A DNA stretch of 7,828 nucleotides from Planctomycetota bacterium (GCA_021777685.1 JAJYDH010000311.1:1-7828); one strand, 5' to 3'; numbered from the stretch's first letter, positions 1 to 5,891 are shown. Made by a program: numbers and translations. Notes: generated by a model not told the origin, from the sequence alone.

Positions 1-1229
1 AACGGGCCGAGCGCCGTGAGCAGGTTCCAGGCCGTCACCGCCATCGGCCGCTTGATCGGGTCGAGCACCTCGTCGATCCCCGCCCCGCCGAAGACCCGGC
101 GGAAGAACGGATAGACGGGGTTGCCCGTGTGAATGTAAGCGCGGAGATACCAGCCCCCGCCGACCAGCAGGGCGGCCAGGGCGAACAGGAGGGCGTGGGC
201 GAGCCGGGCCTTGAAGGATGACCGCGCCGCGAGCCGATCTTCCTCCCCTCTCCCCCTGGGAGAGGGGCCGGGGGTGAGGGGCGACGCATCGCCAGCGATC
301 CGGAATGGGGTCTCATCGGGCTCGCTCGCCCGGCGACGCCCCTCACCCCGGCCCTCTCCGAAAGGGAGAGGGAGGCAGAAAGGCCGGCCCCCGAAAAACC
401 CGATCCCCAGCAGCCCGACCAGCACCAGCGCGGGATACTTCACCCCGATCGCCAGCCCGGCGAGCACGCCCGCCAGGATCGCCGCCCTCGGCGATGGGTC
501 ATCCCGCCAGCGGAGCCAGGCATAAATGGCCGCGTTGCCGAAGGCGGCCAGCGCGACGTCATTCAAAGGCGCCCCCATCCCGTTGGAGACCGCCGGGACC
601 AGCAGCGCGACCGCCCCCGCCCACCGGGCGCGGTCGCCCAGGACCGGCCGGGCGATCGCCGCGACGTTCGCCGCGAACGTCAGGCCCAGCAGCCACTGGA
701 TCAGCCGACACGCCACCGGCCCTCGCAGCCCCAGGCCGATCGCGTAAAGGGCCTCCGTCACCAGCGGATAGATCGTCTCGTGCAGGTCCGGCTCGAACAC
801 CGCCGAGCCGTGGGCCAGGAAGACCTTGGGGACCTGGAGGTGATAGCAGAGGGCATCCCCGTCCGTCACCGGGGCCAGCGAGGTGAGCAGCGAGCCGAGC
901 AGGGTCAGGCCGAGGAGGACGTCGAACGCGACGCCCAACCCGTCGCCCCTCGACGATCGCCGAAAGGCCGCGACCGTCCCGACCCCCCCCCCCTTCCCGC
1001 CCGCGATCGCGCCCACCGCCAGCAGTCCCGCGATCGAGCCGGTCGTCAGCACCCCGAATTCCGCCAGCCCGAGCACGCCCAGCGCCAGCGTCCCCAATCC
1101 CAGCGGGACGGCCAGCGCCCAGGCGTCGGGCGGGTGTTCCGGAGTCGCGCGGAGCCACCCCAGCAGGCGACAGCCGAGGCCCGCCGAGATGATCGCCAGG
1201 AGGATCAGGAACCCGAGGTCGAGCGGCAT
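1..1229 (-). CDS. GT-C type membrane glycosyltransferase, N-terminal 409 residues (cut by left edge)
   Basis: This is a polytopic inner-membrane protein that probably transfers sugars from a lipid-linked donor (ArnT/PMT-like GT-C superfamily). It starts at ATG 1229, with AGGAAGGG a few bases upstream, and stays open to the window edge. The first residues form a membrane helix (about 4-20), and further hydrophobic segments lie near 38-78, 98-118, 160-190, 203-215, 250-280 and 344-360. An acidic DGD at 123-125, just after a helix in a predicted extracytoplasmic loop, fits the D/E-x-D metal/donor motif of GT-C enzymes. It is followed by a YHLQVPK segment, and a TGNPVYPFF segment at 368-376 is of a kind common in such proteins. 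Two oddities: an 11-base G run at codons 79-83, and a palindromic repeat encoding residues about 286-330. The donor and acceptor are unknown. It follows the protease remnant by 19 bp and is probably in the glycan operon. Confidence 0.75.
   Translation of the reverse strand, partial: MPLDLGFLILLAIISAGLGCRLLGWLRATPEHPPDAWALAVPLGLGTLALGVLGLAEFGVLTTGSIAGLLAVGAIAGGKGGGVGTVAAFRRSSRGDGLGVAFDVLLGLTLLGSLLTSLAPVTDGDALCYHLQVPKVFLAHGSAVFEPDLHETIYPLVTEALYAIGLGLRGPVACRLIQWLLGLTFAANVAAIARPVLGDRARWAGAVALLVPAVSNGMGAPLNDVALAAFGNAAIYAWLRWRDDPSPRAAILAGVLAGLAIGVKYPALVLVGLLGIGFFGGRPFCLPLPFGEGRGEGRRRASEPDETPFRIAGDASPLTPGPSPRGRGEEDRLAARSSFKARLAHALLFALAALLVGGGWYLRAYIHTGNPVYPFFRRVFGGAGIDEVLDPIKRPMAVTAWNLLTALGP
242..375. 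repeat. Palindromic repeat element inserted in frame in the glycosyltransferase gene
   Basis: Two arms (about 242-286 and 332-375) form an imperfect inverted repeat around a centre of about 45 bp. Each arm also contains a small hairpin of the CCTCTCCC/GGGAGAGG type followed by a GGGGTGAGGGG box. Read in the gene's frame it encodes a charged, Gly/Pro/Arg-rich segment containing LPFGEGRGEG and LTPGPSPRGRGE. This interrupts a membrane protein between the hydrophobic stretch ending near residue 281 and the next helix starting near 344. The layout matches the second element at 3514-3680, which has a TTGGGGAGAGGGG variant of the box. No transposase or clear target-site duplication is visible, so it looks non-autonomous. 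The outer limits are approximate. Confidence 0.85.
983..993. repeat. C11 homopolymer tract inside the glycosyltransferase gene
   Basis: There are eleven consecutive C on the plus strand, which is eleven G in the coding sense, at codons 79-83 of the glycosyltransferase. With eleven the frame stays open: the tract reads Lys followed by three Gly and Val, in a loop between hydrophobic segments. Gain or loss of one base would truncate or scramble the protein, so this is a possible slippage site. Length error in sequencing is the other possibility. Confidence 0.9.
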
Positions 1230-1248
1230 CCTTGCCCTTCCTTGCCGG

Positions 1249-1418
1249 TCAGCGCCGCTGCCCGACGAACAGGCCGTTCGGGCTGATCTTCACGCGATTC
1301 CGCTGGAAATCGAACTTGGCATGGGGCCGATCCGGACCGGAATGATCGGACGATAGATGACATTGGTCGGGAAGGCCGGTGTCGGCTCGATGTCGGCCCG
1401 CCGGAATGGGAAGATCAC
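1249..1418 (-). pseudogene. Possible remnant of a retropepsin-like aspartic protease gene (internal deletion and frameshift)
   Basis: A GTG at 1418 overlaps the TGA of the upstream gene as GTGA, a normal translational-coupling layout. The frame from that GTG encodes 42 residues (IFPFRR..., then IYRPIIPVRIGP) and stops at 1290. A second frame continues across the same place as PHAKFDFQRNRVKISPNG and ends at TGA 1249-1251. The first piece resembles the N-terminus, and the second the last strand, of small bacterial clan AA aspartic proteases, as I recall them. The middle that should carry the catalytic D-T/S-G motif is absent. I read this as a gene that lost roughly its central half. The family assignment rests on recall of short motifs. 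It could instead be untranslated spacer or an unrelated short peptide. Confidence 0.4.
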
Positions 1419-1903
1419 AGCCGATACCGCCCCGGATGGCGTTCGAGGATCGGTTCGGGTTCACCGGCGGCGATCGCGAGTCGTTCGGCTTCCGCGCTGG
1501 ATTCCGACGCGGCGACGATTCGCATCCCGTCCGAGGACCAGGCGACCCACTTGCCCGCCAGCGAGAGCGGTAGCACTTCCGGCTCGCCGGCCGGGAGGTC
1601 GCCGGGACCGGGATTGAGGCGGACTTCCGTGTTCATGGAACCTTCCTTCGCTCGCTTCCATGCCGCATAGGCCCCGATCGCGGCCTGAACGCCCGGATGG
1701 GGAGTTGTCCCGGAGCCGGCGAGCGACGTCGATTCGTTCTTCAGGGCCTGCTCGCACGCGCCGGAGATCAACGCGAGGAGATCGCCGTTGAGGAGGATCT
1801 TCCCGACCAGCAGGTCGAGCATGGCGGGGTCGTCGGCCAGTTGGGCCCAATCGGGCGGCGTGTCGACCCGCGTCGATTCCTGCCTGTCGTCGATATCGGG
1901 CAT
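1415..1903 (-). CDS. Small DUF5678-like protein (162 aa)
   Basis: This is a soluble acidic protein with no signal peptide or membrane segment; its function is unknown. Residues 1-85 are mostly helical in composition (DWAQLADDPAMLDLLVGKILLNG, then GVQAAIGAYAAWKRAKEG). Residues about 105-155 contain a GKWVAWSSDGMRIVAAS stretch followed by SSAEAERLAIAAGEPEPI, which fits the short DUF5678 fold seen in planctomycetes and archaea: beta strands around GKWVA, then a helix. The ATG at 1903 has AAGGGG seven bases upstream. An in-frame ATG at 1636 (residue 90) follows a better site, GGAAGG, so a separate 73-residue product is possible. The gene lies about 100 bp after the flippase and overlaps the next remnant by 4 bp. 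In such pairs the partner is often an aspartic protease, which agrees with the remnant. Confidence 0.7.
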   Translation of the reverse strand: MPDIDDRQESTRVDTPPDWAQLADDPAMLDLLVGKILLNGDLLALISGACEQALKNESTSLAGSGTTPHPGVQAAIGAYAAWKRAKEGSMNTEVRLNPGPGDLPAGEPEVLPLSLAGKWVAWSSDGMRIVAASESSAEAERLAIAAGEPEPILERHPGRYRL

Positions 1904-1975
1904 GCCTGGCCCCTTATAACGTTCGCGGAGGAATCGAGGAAGTGCGAGTCCCCTTCCTTGATCGCTATTCTACGG

Positions 1976-1991
1976 CGGCCGGTGCCGGCCG
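1976..1991 (-). terminator. Short G/C-rich hairpin just after the flippase
   Basis: CGGCCGG and CCGGCCG pair around a two-base centre, in practice a six-pair stem with a four-base loop. The hairpin starts 11 bases past the flippase stop codon on the minus strand. No T-run follows, so intrinsic termination is doubtful; it may be an RNA-stabilising 3' end or a partial terminator. A TAGAAT at 1972-1967 just beyond could be the -10 of a promoter for the next gene, but no convincing -35 accompanies it. Confidence 0.3.
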
Positions 1992-2002
1992 AGGAAGTGG
2001 CC

Positions 2003-3628
2003 TCATGGGACGCGGATTTTCGGGCGGAGGAGCCCGCCCCAGTCGTGCCTCTTCCCCCAGAGCCAGAGCGTCGGCAGGAGCCAGGCGGCGAGGAGCCCGC
2101 AGCGGGCGGCGAACTCGGGCCATCGGCCCATGTTCGGGATCGGGACGTGGGCGGCGAGGATCGTGCCGAGCGTGAAGCCGGCCAGGGTCCGGGCCAGGCG
2201 GCCTTGATGTCTCCACCAGGCCCGCCAGCCCAGCCTCGGGACGCACGCGGCGGCCCCCGTGAGCCAGGCGACGGCGGCGTAGCCGATCGTCATCCCCCCG
2301 GCGACCCCGACGATCCCCGAGCGGTCGGCCCCGATCGCGCCGGCCAGCGCGGTGACGGCCAGGCCGACCAGCGTGACCAGCGCCAGGGTGTACGGGCGGC
2401 CGATCGCGATCAGCATCTGCCTCGCGGGCCAGGCCAGGCCGAGCAGGAGCGTGCCCGGCAGCAACGGCCGGAGAGCGGGCAGGCCGTCGACGAACCGGGG
2501 CATCAACGCCCCGAGGAACACCGGCCCGACCAGGTAGGCCACGGCGCTCCCGCTCGCCAGCAAGGGGGCCTGCGCCTCGGTGGCGCGGAGGGCCTGGCGG
2601 GCGACCTCGGCGGGGTCGCGGGTCCGGCCGAGGGTGGACTGAAAGTAGGTGTACATGACCGTCACGATCCGCCCGGCCAGGTCGAGGCTCCAGCTCGTCC
2701 CCATGATCGCGATCGTGTACAGACCCGCCGCGCGGTCGCCGTCGGGGACCCGCCAGAGGATCAGGGCGCGGTCGAGCCCCAGGACCGCGCCGAAGGCCGC
2801 CGTGTTGGCCAGGATCGGCAGGCCGACCCTCATCAGGCGGGCGGCCGTCGGCGTGTCCCACGCCCAGCGGAACCGCAGGGGGTGGCGGGCGTGGAGGTAG
2901 GCGATCTTCGCCGCGCTGATCACGCCCACCGCCGCCAGGAGCCCCCAGAAGCCGGCCAGCCAGAGCCCCGAGCCGACCGCGACGATCGAGACCAGCGACT
3001 CGAAGACGTCGAGCCGGGTCGTCAGCTCGAACTCCTGATGGGCCCGCAGGACGGCGATCAGGAAGCTCTCGTACCGCTTGAGCAAGGCCAGCCCGGCGAC
3101 GGCCACCAGCCCCCAGGTCCACTCGGCGGCCCTCGGGTCGCCGGCCACGCGCGGGGCCTGGAGATAGGCCCATCCGAGCAGCCCCAGGGCGTAGGCCAGG
3201 CAGGTGAGCGTGTTGGTCGTGTGGGCGATGTCGGCGACCCGCCGGGCCTCGTCCTCGCGCCCCTCGGCGCGGAGGATGGGGATCTCCTGCACCGCGCCCA
3301 GGCTGACGCCGAGGCTCGACCGGTTGGTGTTGTCGAGGTAGAGCCGAAGCCCGGTGTAGACCCCGAGCTGCGCCGGGTCGAGCCCCCAGCGGAGCATCAG
3401 GGCGGTGATCGTGCCGAGAGCCCGTTCGAGCTGCCCGCCGAGGGTGACGATCAGGCTGTCGCGGGCGGCCCGGCGGCCGATCGCCCCTCCTGGTCTCGCG
3501 AGCGGAGCGAGCGTCTGGCCCCCTCTCCCCTCGCGGGAGAGGGTTGGGGAGAGGGGGACGTGGAACAACCCGACGGCTCGGGTCGGGTCGGGGGCCCTCA
3601 CTCGTCGGCCACTAGCGGTCGGGTCCAT
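2003..3628 (-). CDS. Polysaccharide flippase, MOP superfamily (Wzx-like), 541 aa
   Basis: This membrane protein probably flips lipid-linked glycans or exports polysaccharide. From about residue 57 onward it shows the regular alternation of hydrophobic helices and short basic loops of Wzx/MATE-type proteins, with roughly 12-14 segments. The opening, SLIVTLGGQLERALGTITAL, is the usual flippase helix 1. Other typical parts are LMRVGLPILANT before a mid-protein helix, GLYTIAIMGTSWSLD, and a polar C-terminus ending in KIRVP. The first 38 residues are not flippase-like: they are encoded by the centre and one arm of a palindromic repeat. ATG 3628 was chosen because GAGAGGGGG lies 8 bases upstream, also inside the repeat. 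The same frame is open farther upstream, and the native start may have been destroyed. It lies 101 bp downstream of the methyltransferase. The substrate is unknown. Confidence 0.85.
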   Translation of the reverse strand: MDPTASGRRVRAPDPTRAVGLFHVPLSPTLSREGRGGQTLAPLARPGGAIGRRAARDSLIVTLGGQLERALGTITALMLRWGLDPAQLGVYTGLRLYLDNTNRSSLGVSLGAVQEIPILRAEGREDEARRVADIAHTTNTLTCLAYALGLLGWAYLQAPRVAGDPRAAEWTWGLVAVAGLALLKRYESFLIAVLRAHQEFELTTRLDVFESLVSIVAVGSGLWLAGFWGLLAAVGVISAAKIAYLHARHPLRFRWAWDTPTAARLMRVGLPILANTAAFGAVLGLDRALILWRVPDGDRAAGLYTIAIMGTSWSLDLAGRIVTVMYTYFQSTLGRTRDPAEVARQALRATEAQAPLLASGSAVAYLVGPVFLGALMPRFVDGLPALRPLLPGTLLLGLAWPARQMLIAIGRPYTLALVTLVGLAVTALAGAIGADRSGIVGVAGGMTIGYAAVAWLTGAAACVPRLGWRAWWRHQGRLARTLAGFTLGTILAAHVPIPNMGRWPEFAARCGLLAAWLLPTLWLWGKRHDWGGLLRPKIRVP

Positions 3629-3680
3629 GCCGATTGCCCCCTCTCCCCAACCCTCTCCCGCGAGGGGAGAGGGGGCCAGA
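3514..3680. repeat. Palindromic repeat element with perfect 44-bp inverted arms
   Basis: Arms 3514-3557 and 3637-3680 are exact reverse complements over 44 bp and flank a 79-bp centre. Each arm contains its own hairpin, CCCTCTCCC then five bases then GGGAGAGGG, followed by a TTGGGGAGAGGGGG box. The arms translate into Gly/Arg/Pro-rich peptides such as LSPTLSREGRG and PLAGEGWGEG. At least one frame on each strand, including the flippase frame, is free of stops across the whole element. It is related in design to the element at 242-375. It fills most of the space between the methyltransferase stop (3730) and the flippase core. Perfect arm identity suggests recent insertion or ongoing correction. 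Confidence 0.95.
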
Positions 3681-3729
3681 GAATCCCAGAATCCGCCGGT
3701 GCACCCGGTCGCGCGGGTTGCCGCCCGGG

Positions 3730-4440
3730 TCAGGGACGCCACAGTTCGGCCACGCAGAACTGGGACTCGTAAGGGGCGCTCGGGATCGGCCCGACCTCGG
3801 CCAGGGCGATGCCCCGGTCGTGATACCAGGCGGCGGTGTCGTATCCGTAGCGGTTGTAGGTGACGTCGATGTCCTCGTTGTGCGCGGCGAACCGCCCGGC
3901 GACGCGGACGACCTCGCGGCGGATCGCCTCGGCGAGCGGCGGGGCGTTGTGGAGGATCACCGCCGAGGTGACGACCAGGTCGAACGAGTTGTCGGCGAAC
4001 GGCAGCCGCATGCCCGACGCCAGCGCCAGGTCGACGCCGTCGACCCCGTCGAGGTAGACGCGGGCCATCTCCAACTGGGTCGGGCTGAAGTCGACGCCGA
4101 CGATCGGGACGTCCAGGTGCCCCCGGAGGGCCCGGATCAGCTTGCCGTAGCCGCAGCCGATCTCCAGGACCGAGGCCGGCCGATACCGGCCGATCCGCCG
4201 GGCCACCCACTCGGCCCGCATGGCGCGGGTCTCCTGGCCCTCCTGCTCCCGGAAATAGTCGAGTCCGCCCCGGAGGGTCCAGTATTCGCGAGGGTCGGCG
4301 TAGACCATCCGCCGCTTCAGGCCGGGCCATCGGCCCAGGGTCCGGCGCATCGCCTTGTGCCAGGCGTATTTGCTGCCCCGGTGTCGCCAGGCTCGCCAGG
4401 CCCGGACGAGCAAGGCCGGCGGTTCGGTCGACGGTTCCAC
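3730..4440 (-). CDS. Class I SAM-dependent methyltransferase (236 aa)
   Basis: This cytoplasmic enzyme uses S-adenosylmethionine; the acceptor is unknown, but the neighbours suggest a surface glycan or its lipid-linked precursor. With GTG 4440 as start, motif I is VLEIGCGYG (91-99), the acidic end of strand 2 is VGVD (about 114-117), and the motif II/III region is LPFADNSFDLVVTS (about 146-159). This is the usual order of a type 11/25 Rossmann methyltransferase. A basic N-terminal stretch (residues 10-45: KYAWHKAMRRTLGR, LKRRMVYADPREYW) precedes the fold. GTG 4440 has AGGGAAGGGGG 8 bases upstream. An in-frame ATG at 4518 would add 26 low-complexity Arg/Gly residues and has no ribosome site. 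A promoter lies at 4578-4606. This is probably the first gene of the minus-strand glycan operon. Confidence 0.9.
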   Translation of the reverse strand: MEPSTEPPALLVRAWRAWRHRGSKYAWHKAMRRTLGRWPGLKRRMVYADPREYWTLRGGLDYFREQEGQETRAMRAEWVARRIGRYRPASVLEIGCGYGKLIRALRGHLDVPIVGVDFSPTQLEMARVYLDGVDGVDLALASGMRLPFADNSFDLVVTSAVILHNAPPLAEAIRREVVRVAGRFAAHNEDIDVTYNRYGYDTAAWYHDRGIALAEVGPIPSAPYESQFCVAELWRP

Positions 4441-4577
4441 GGTGCGGCCCCCTTCCCTGGATGGGCGACGCCCCTCCCTCGATCGACCCGGCCCCTCGAC
4501 CGTCCCGGAACGGGCCATCGGATCGCAGGGGGAAAGGTGGGCCGGGCCGGATTCGACGGCTCGGGCGTTCGGCGGGG

Positions 4578-4606
4578 AGTGTAAAGGCCACGCCCGGAAC
4601 GGTCAA
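4578..4606 (-). promoter_or_regulatory. Sigma70-like promoter for the methyltransferase-flippase operon
   Basis: On the minus strand, TTGACC (4606-4601) and TACACT (4583-4578) are separated by exactly 17 bases. They match the -35 consensus at five of six positions and the -10 at four of six. It lies about 137 bp upstream of the chosen GTG and 59 bp upstream of the alternative ATG. It is back to back with the plus-strand promoter at 4665-4693. Confidence 0.5.
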
Positions 4607-4619
4607 GGCGGGCTGGCCG

Positions 4620-4661
4620 CTACCCGCTGACTGCTACCCGCTACCCGCTACCCGCTACCCG
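4620..4661. repeat. CTACCCG heptamer array between divergent promoters
   Basis: There are six 7-bp units: CTACCCG at 4620-4626, a degenerate CTGACTG at 4627-4633, then four perfect CTACCCG units at 4634-4661. The array falls in the gap between the two divergent -35 boxes (4606 and 4665). It could be a phased operator, a slippage-prone spacer, or a decayed dispersed repeat. Nothing in the sequence decides between these. Confidence 0.9.
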
Positions 4662-4664
4662 AGT

Positions 4665-4693
4665 TTGCTGTCCGGCCGTCGGCGTTTTATAAT
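4665..4693 (+). promoter_or_regulatory. Sigma70-like promoter of the DUF2617-like gene
   Basis: A perfect TATAAT (4688-4693) lies 17 bases after TTGCTG (4665-4670), which keeps the conserved TTG. This A/T-rich island stands out from the very G/C-rich surroundings. The gene's ATG is 31 bases beyond the -10, with a strong AAAGGAG ribosome site at 4711-4717. Confidence 0.6.
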
Positions 4694-4724
4694 GGACTAA
4701 GGCGGCGGAAAAAGGAGTTCGTCG

Positions 4725-5291
4725 ATGAGTTCGGGCGTCGGTCAATCGAGGGTGGGCGACCTGTCGTTCCAGGTGTTCGGCCGGGCCATCCATCCCGACT
4801 GGTTCTCCGTCAGGGCCCATCGGCGGGTGGCCCTCGACGGCTGGATGGCCGACATCCGGATCGTCGACGGGGGCCATGCGATCCACTGGCGGTCGGGCGA
4901 CGTCCGGCTGACCGAGATCCTCGCCGGCCCCTCGACCCTCTTGCCCGAGCCCGGCCTGCTGTTCCACTCGCCGATCCGCCACGAGCGAGCCGCGGTCCTC
5001 CGCCCGGGGATCGGGGTCGAGTATCAAGCCTGCCTGGAGGTCGAGCGGATCGACCCCGAGGTCTTCGACCACCTCTGCGACGAGATGACCCTCGACGCCC
5101 ACCGCGACCGGCTGTTCCACCGCTTCGCCGACGCCAACCGGATGGCCCCGCCCGCGATCAGCCACATGGCGTTCGAATCGCGGGCGCGGGGCCTGCTCGT
5201 CCACGCCTTCCACTCGTTCCCCGCCGAGCGGGCGATCGTCCGGACCCAGTCCCTCTTCGAGGTCCCGGTCGCCCGGCCGGCGGGCCGGTGA
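4725..5291 (+). CDS. DUF2617-like protein (188 aa)
   Basis: This is a soluble protein of unknown function. The start ATG 4725 is well supported: AAAGGAG ends 7 bases upstream and a TATAAT promoter precedes it. The N-terminal pattern VGDLSFQVFGRAIHPDWF, then ALDGWMADIRIVDGGHAIHWRSG with LTEI, matches my recall of DUF2617 proteins in planctomycetes and actinobacteria, which open with a strand pattern of the form DLxFxLxGRxxHPE. Later parts include LLFHSPIRHERA and VEYQACLEVERIDPEVFDHLCDEM. His residues and a FHRFADANRM segment may be functional, but no catalytic motif is recognised. There is no signal peptide or membrane segment. It is transcribed alone, divergently from the glycan operon and convergently with the lipoprotein gene; a role tied to either neighbour is not shown. 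Confidence 0.75.
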   Translation: MSSGVGQSRVGDLSFQVFGRAIHPDWFSVRAHRRVALDGWMADIRIVDGGHAIHWRSGDVRLTEILAGPSTLLPEPGLLFHSPIRHERAAVLRPGIGVEYQACLEVERIDPEVFDHLCDEMTLDAHRDRLFHRFADANRMAPPAISHMAFESRARGLLVHAFHSFPAERAIVRTQSLFEVPVARPAGR

Positions 5292-5317
5292 GGCCAGATC
5301 GACCATGACGTGACGAC

Positions 5318-5334
5318 GAGGTTGCGCGAACCTC
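5318..5334. terminator. Small hairpin between convergent genes
   Basis: GAGGTT and AACCTC pair around a GCGCG loop, midway between the stops of the DUF2617-like gene (5291) and the lipoprotein gene (5340). Its symmetric position would suit a bidirectional terminator. The stem is only six pairs and lacks a T-run. Confidence 0.35.
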
Positions 5335-5339
5335 ACGCT

Positions 5340-5807
5340 TCAGCGAAGCCCCCGGAATTCCAGGTTGATCCGGCTCCCCCCGATTTCGGCGGAGAGTTCC
5401 GCTCGCCGGCCGCCCACGTCCAGAGTCCCGGCCGACGAGGCGAACCGGGCCGCTCCCAGGAGATCCTTCGAGTCCGGGGCGGGGGAGAGCGGGACCGTGG
5501 CGCCGTCCCCGCCGACGATCTTCACGCCCACTCCGGTCGGCACGGGGCTCAGGGCGGTCTTCTTGTCGGGGCCGAGGAAATAGGCCACGACCGTCTTCGG
5601 CGGGCGGCCCTGGCGCCGCGAACCATCGGCATCCGCCTCCTTGCTGAGGATTTCGGCGAAGCCAGCATTTCCCGAGAGCGGCACGACCACGCCCCCATGA
5701 GGGCCATCGACGACGACCGGAGGACCGGAAGGCCCCGACGGGCCGTTGCAGCCGGCCGTCGCGAGGGCCAGGGCGAGGAGGAGGATGAAGGATGTGCGTC
5801 TGATCAT
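5340..5807 (-). CDS. Small predicted lipoprotein (155 aa), function unknown
   Basis: The N-terminus MIRR, then a hydrophobic stretch (6-18), then TAGC with Cys at 20, is a lipoprotein signal peptide. The box fits the relaxed lipobox pattern, with Thr rather than Leu at -3. The mature part begins with a Gly/Pro/Ser linker, followed by a GPHGGVVVPLSGNAGFAEIL segment and a beta-rich region (TVVAYFLGPDKKTALSPVP, GVGVKIVGG, LSAEIGGSRINLEFRG). This suggests a small beta-sandwich anchored in a membrane and exposed outside the cytoplasm. I do not recognise a named family. It is 84 bp downstream of the DUF1559 gene on the same strand. DUF1559 genes followed by a small lipoprotein are a frequent arrangement in planctomycetes. 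The ribosome site is weak, so translation may depend on the upstream gene or on the leader structure. Confidence 0.8.
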   Translation of the reverse strand: MIRRTSFILLLALALATAGCNGPSGPSGPPVVVDGPHGGVVVPLSGNAGFAEILSKEADADGSRRQGRPPKTVVAYFLGPDKKTALSPVPTGVGVKIVGGDGATVPLSPAPDSKDLLGAARFASSAGTLDVGGRRAELSAEIGGSRINLEFRGLR

Positions 5808-5831
5808 GATTTCGCCGTTCGCCGCGGTTAA

Positions 5832-5879
5832 GGCCCCGATCGGCCGCCGGACGCCTCTCGCCGGCGAGAGATCAGGGCC
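5832..5879 (-). terminator. Two-tier stem-loop between the DUF1559 and lipoprotein genes
   Basis: In the minus-strand RNA, an outer ten-pair stem (5879-5870 with 5841-5832, one G-U pair) encloses an inner perfect palindrome, CTCTCGCCGGCGAGAG (5870-5855), which can form a six-pair stem with a four-base loop. The inner and outer stems share one base at 5870. The structure starts about 12 bases after the DUF1559 stop. No T-run follows, so it may be a partial terminator, a processing or stability element that sets the ratio of the two products, or a leader structure for the lipoprotein. Confidence 0.5.
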
Positions 5880-5891
5880 GGCCGATATCGA

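Noticed and set aside
559..1158. 199-residue minus-strand frame
   Set aside because: It is an out-of-frame shadow of the glycosyltransferase. The real frame from ATG 1229 has membrane helices and the DGD motif.
1697..3772. 691-residue open frame on the plus strand
   Set aside because: It is antisense to the flippase and the DUF5678-like gene, is extremely rich in Arg/Gly/Pro/Gln/Asp without a hydrophobic core, and has no recognisable domain. High G/C content makes such frames long by chance.
4441..4518. Methyltransferase start at ATG 4518
   Set aside because: No ribosome site precedes it and the extra 26 residues are low-complexity. GTG 4440 has a strong purine-rich site 8 bases upstream. 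The ATG cannot be fully excluded.
3629..4606. Upstream extension of the flippase frame to 4606, giving 867 residues
   Set aside because: The extension overlaps the methyltransferase in another frame and reads as low-complexity Arg/Pro/Gly sequence. The methyltransferase frame has the real motifs.
4620..4661. Short CRISPR-like array
   Set aside because: The units are 7 bp and directly adjacent, with no unique spacers, and no cas gene is nearby.
4641..5336. 231-residue minus-strand frame opposite the DUF2617-like gene
   Set aside because: The plus-strand gene has a promoter, a ribosome site and a family pattern. The minus-strand product is Gly/Arg/Asp/Pro shadow sequence and runs through the heptamer array.
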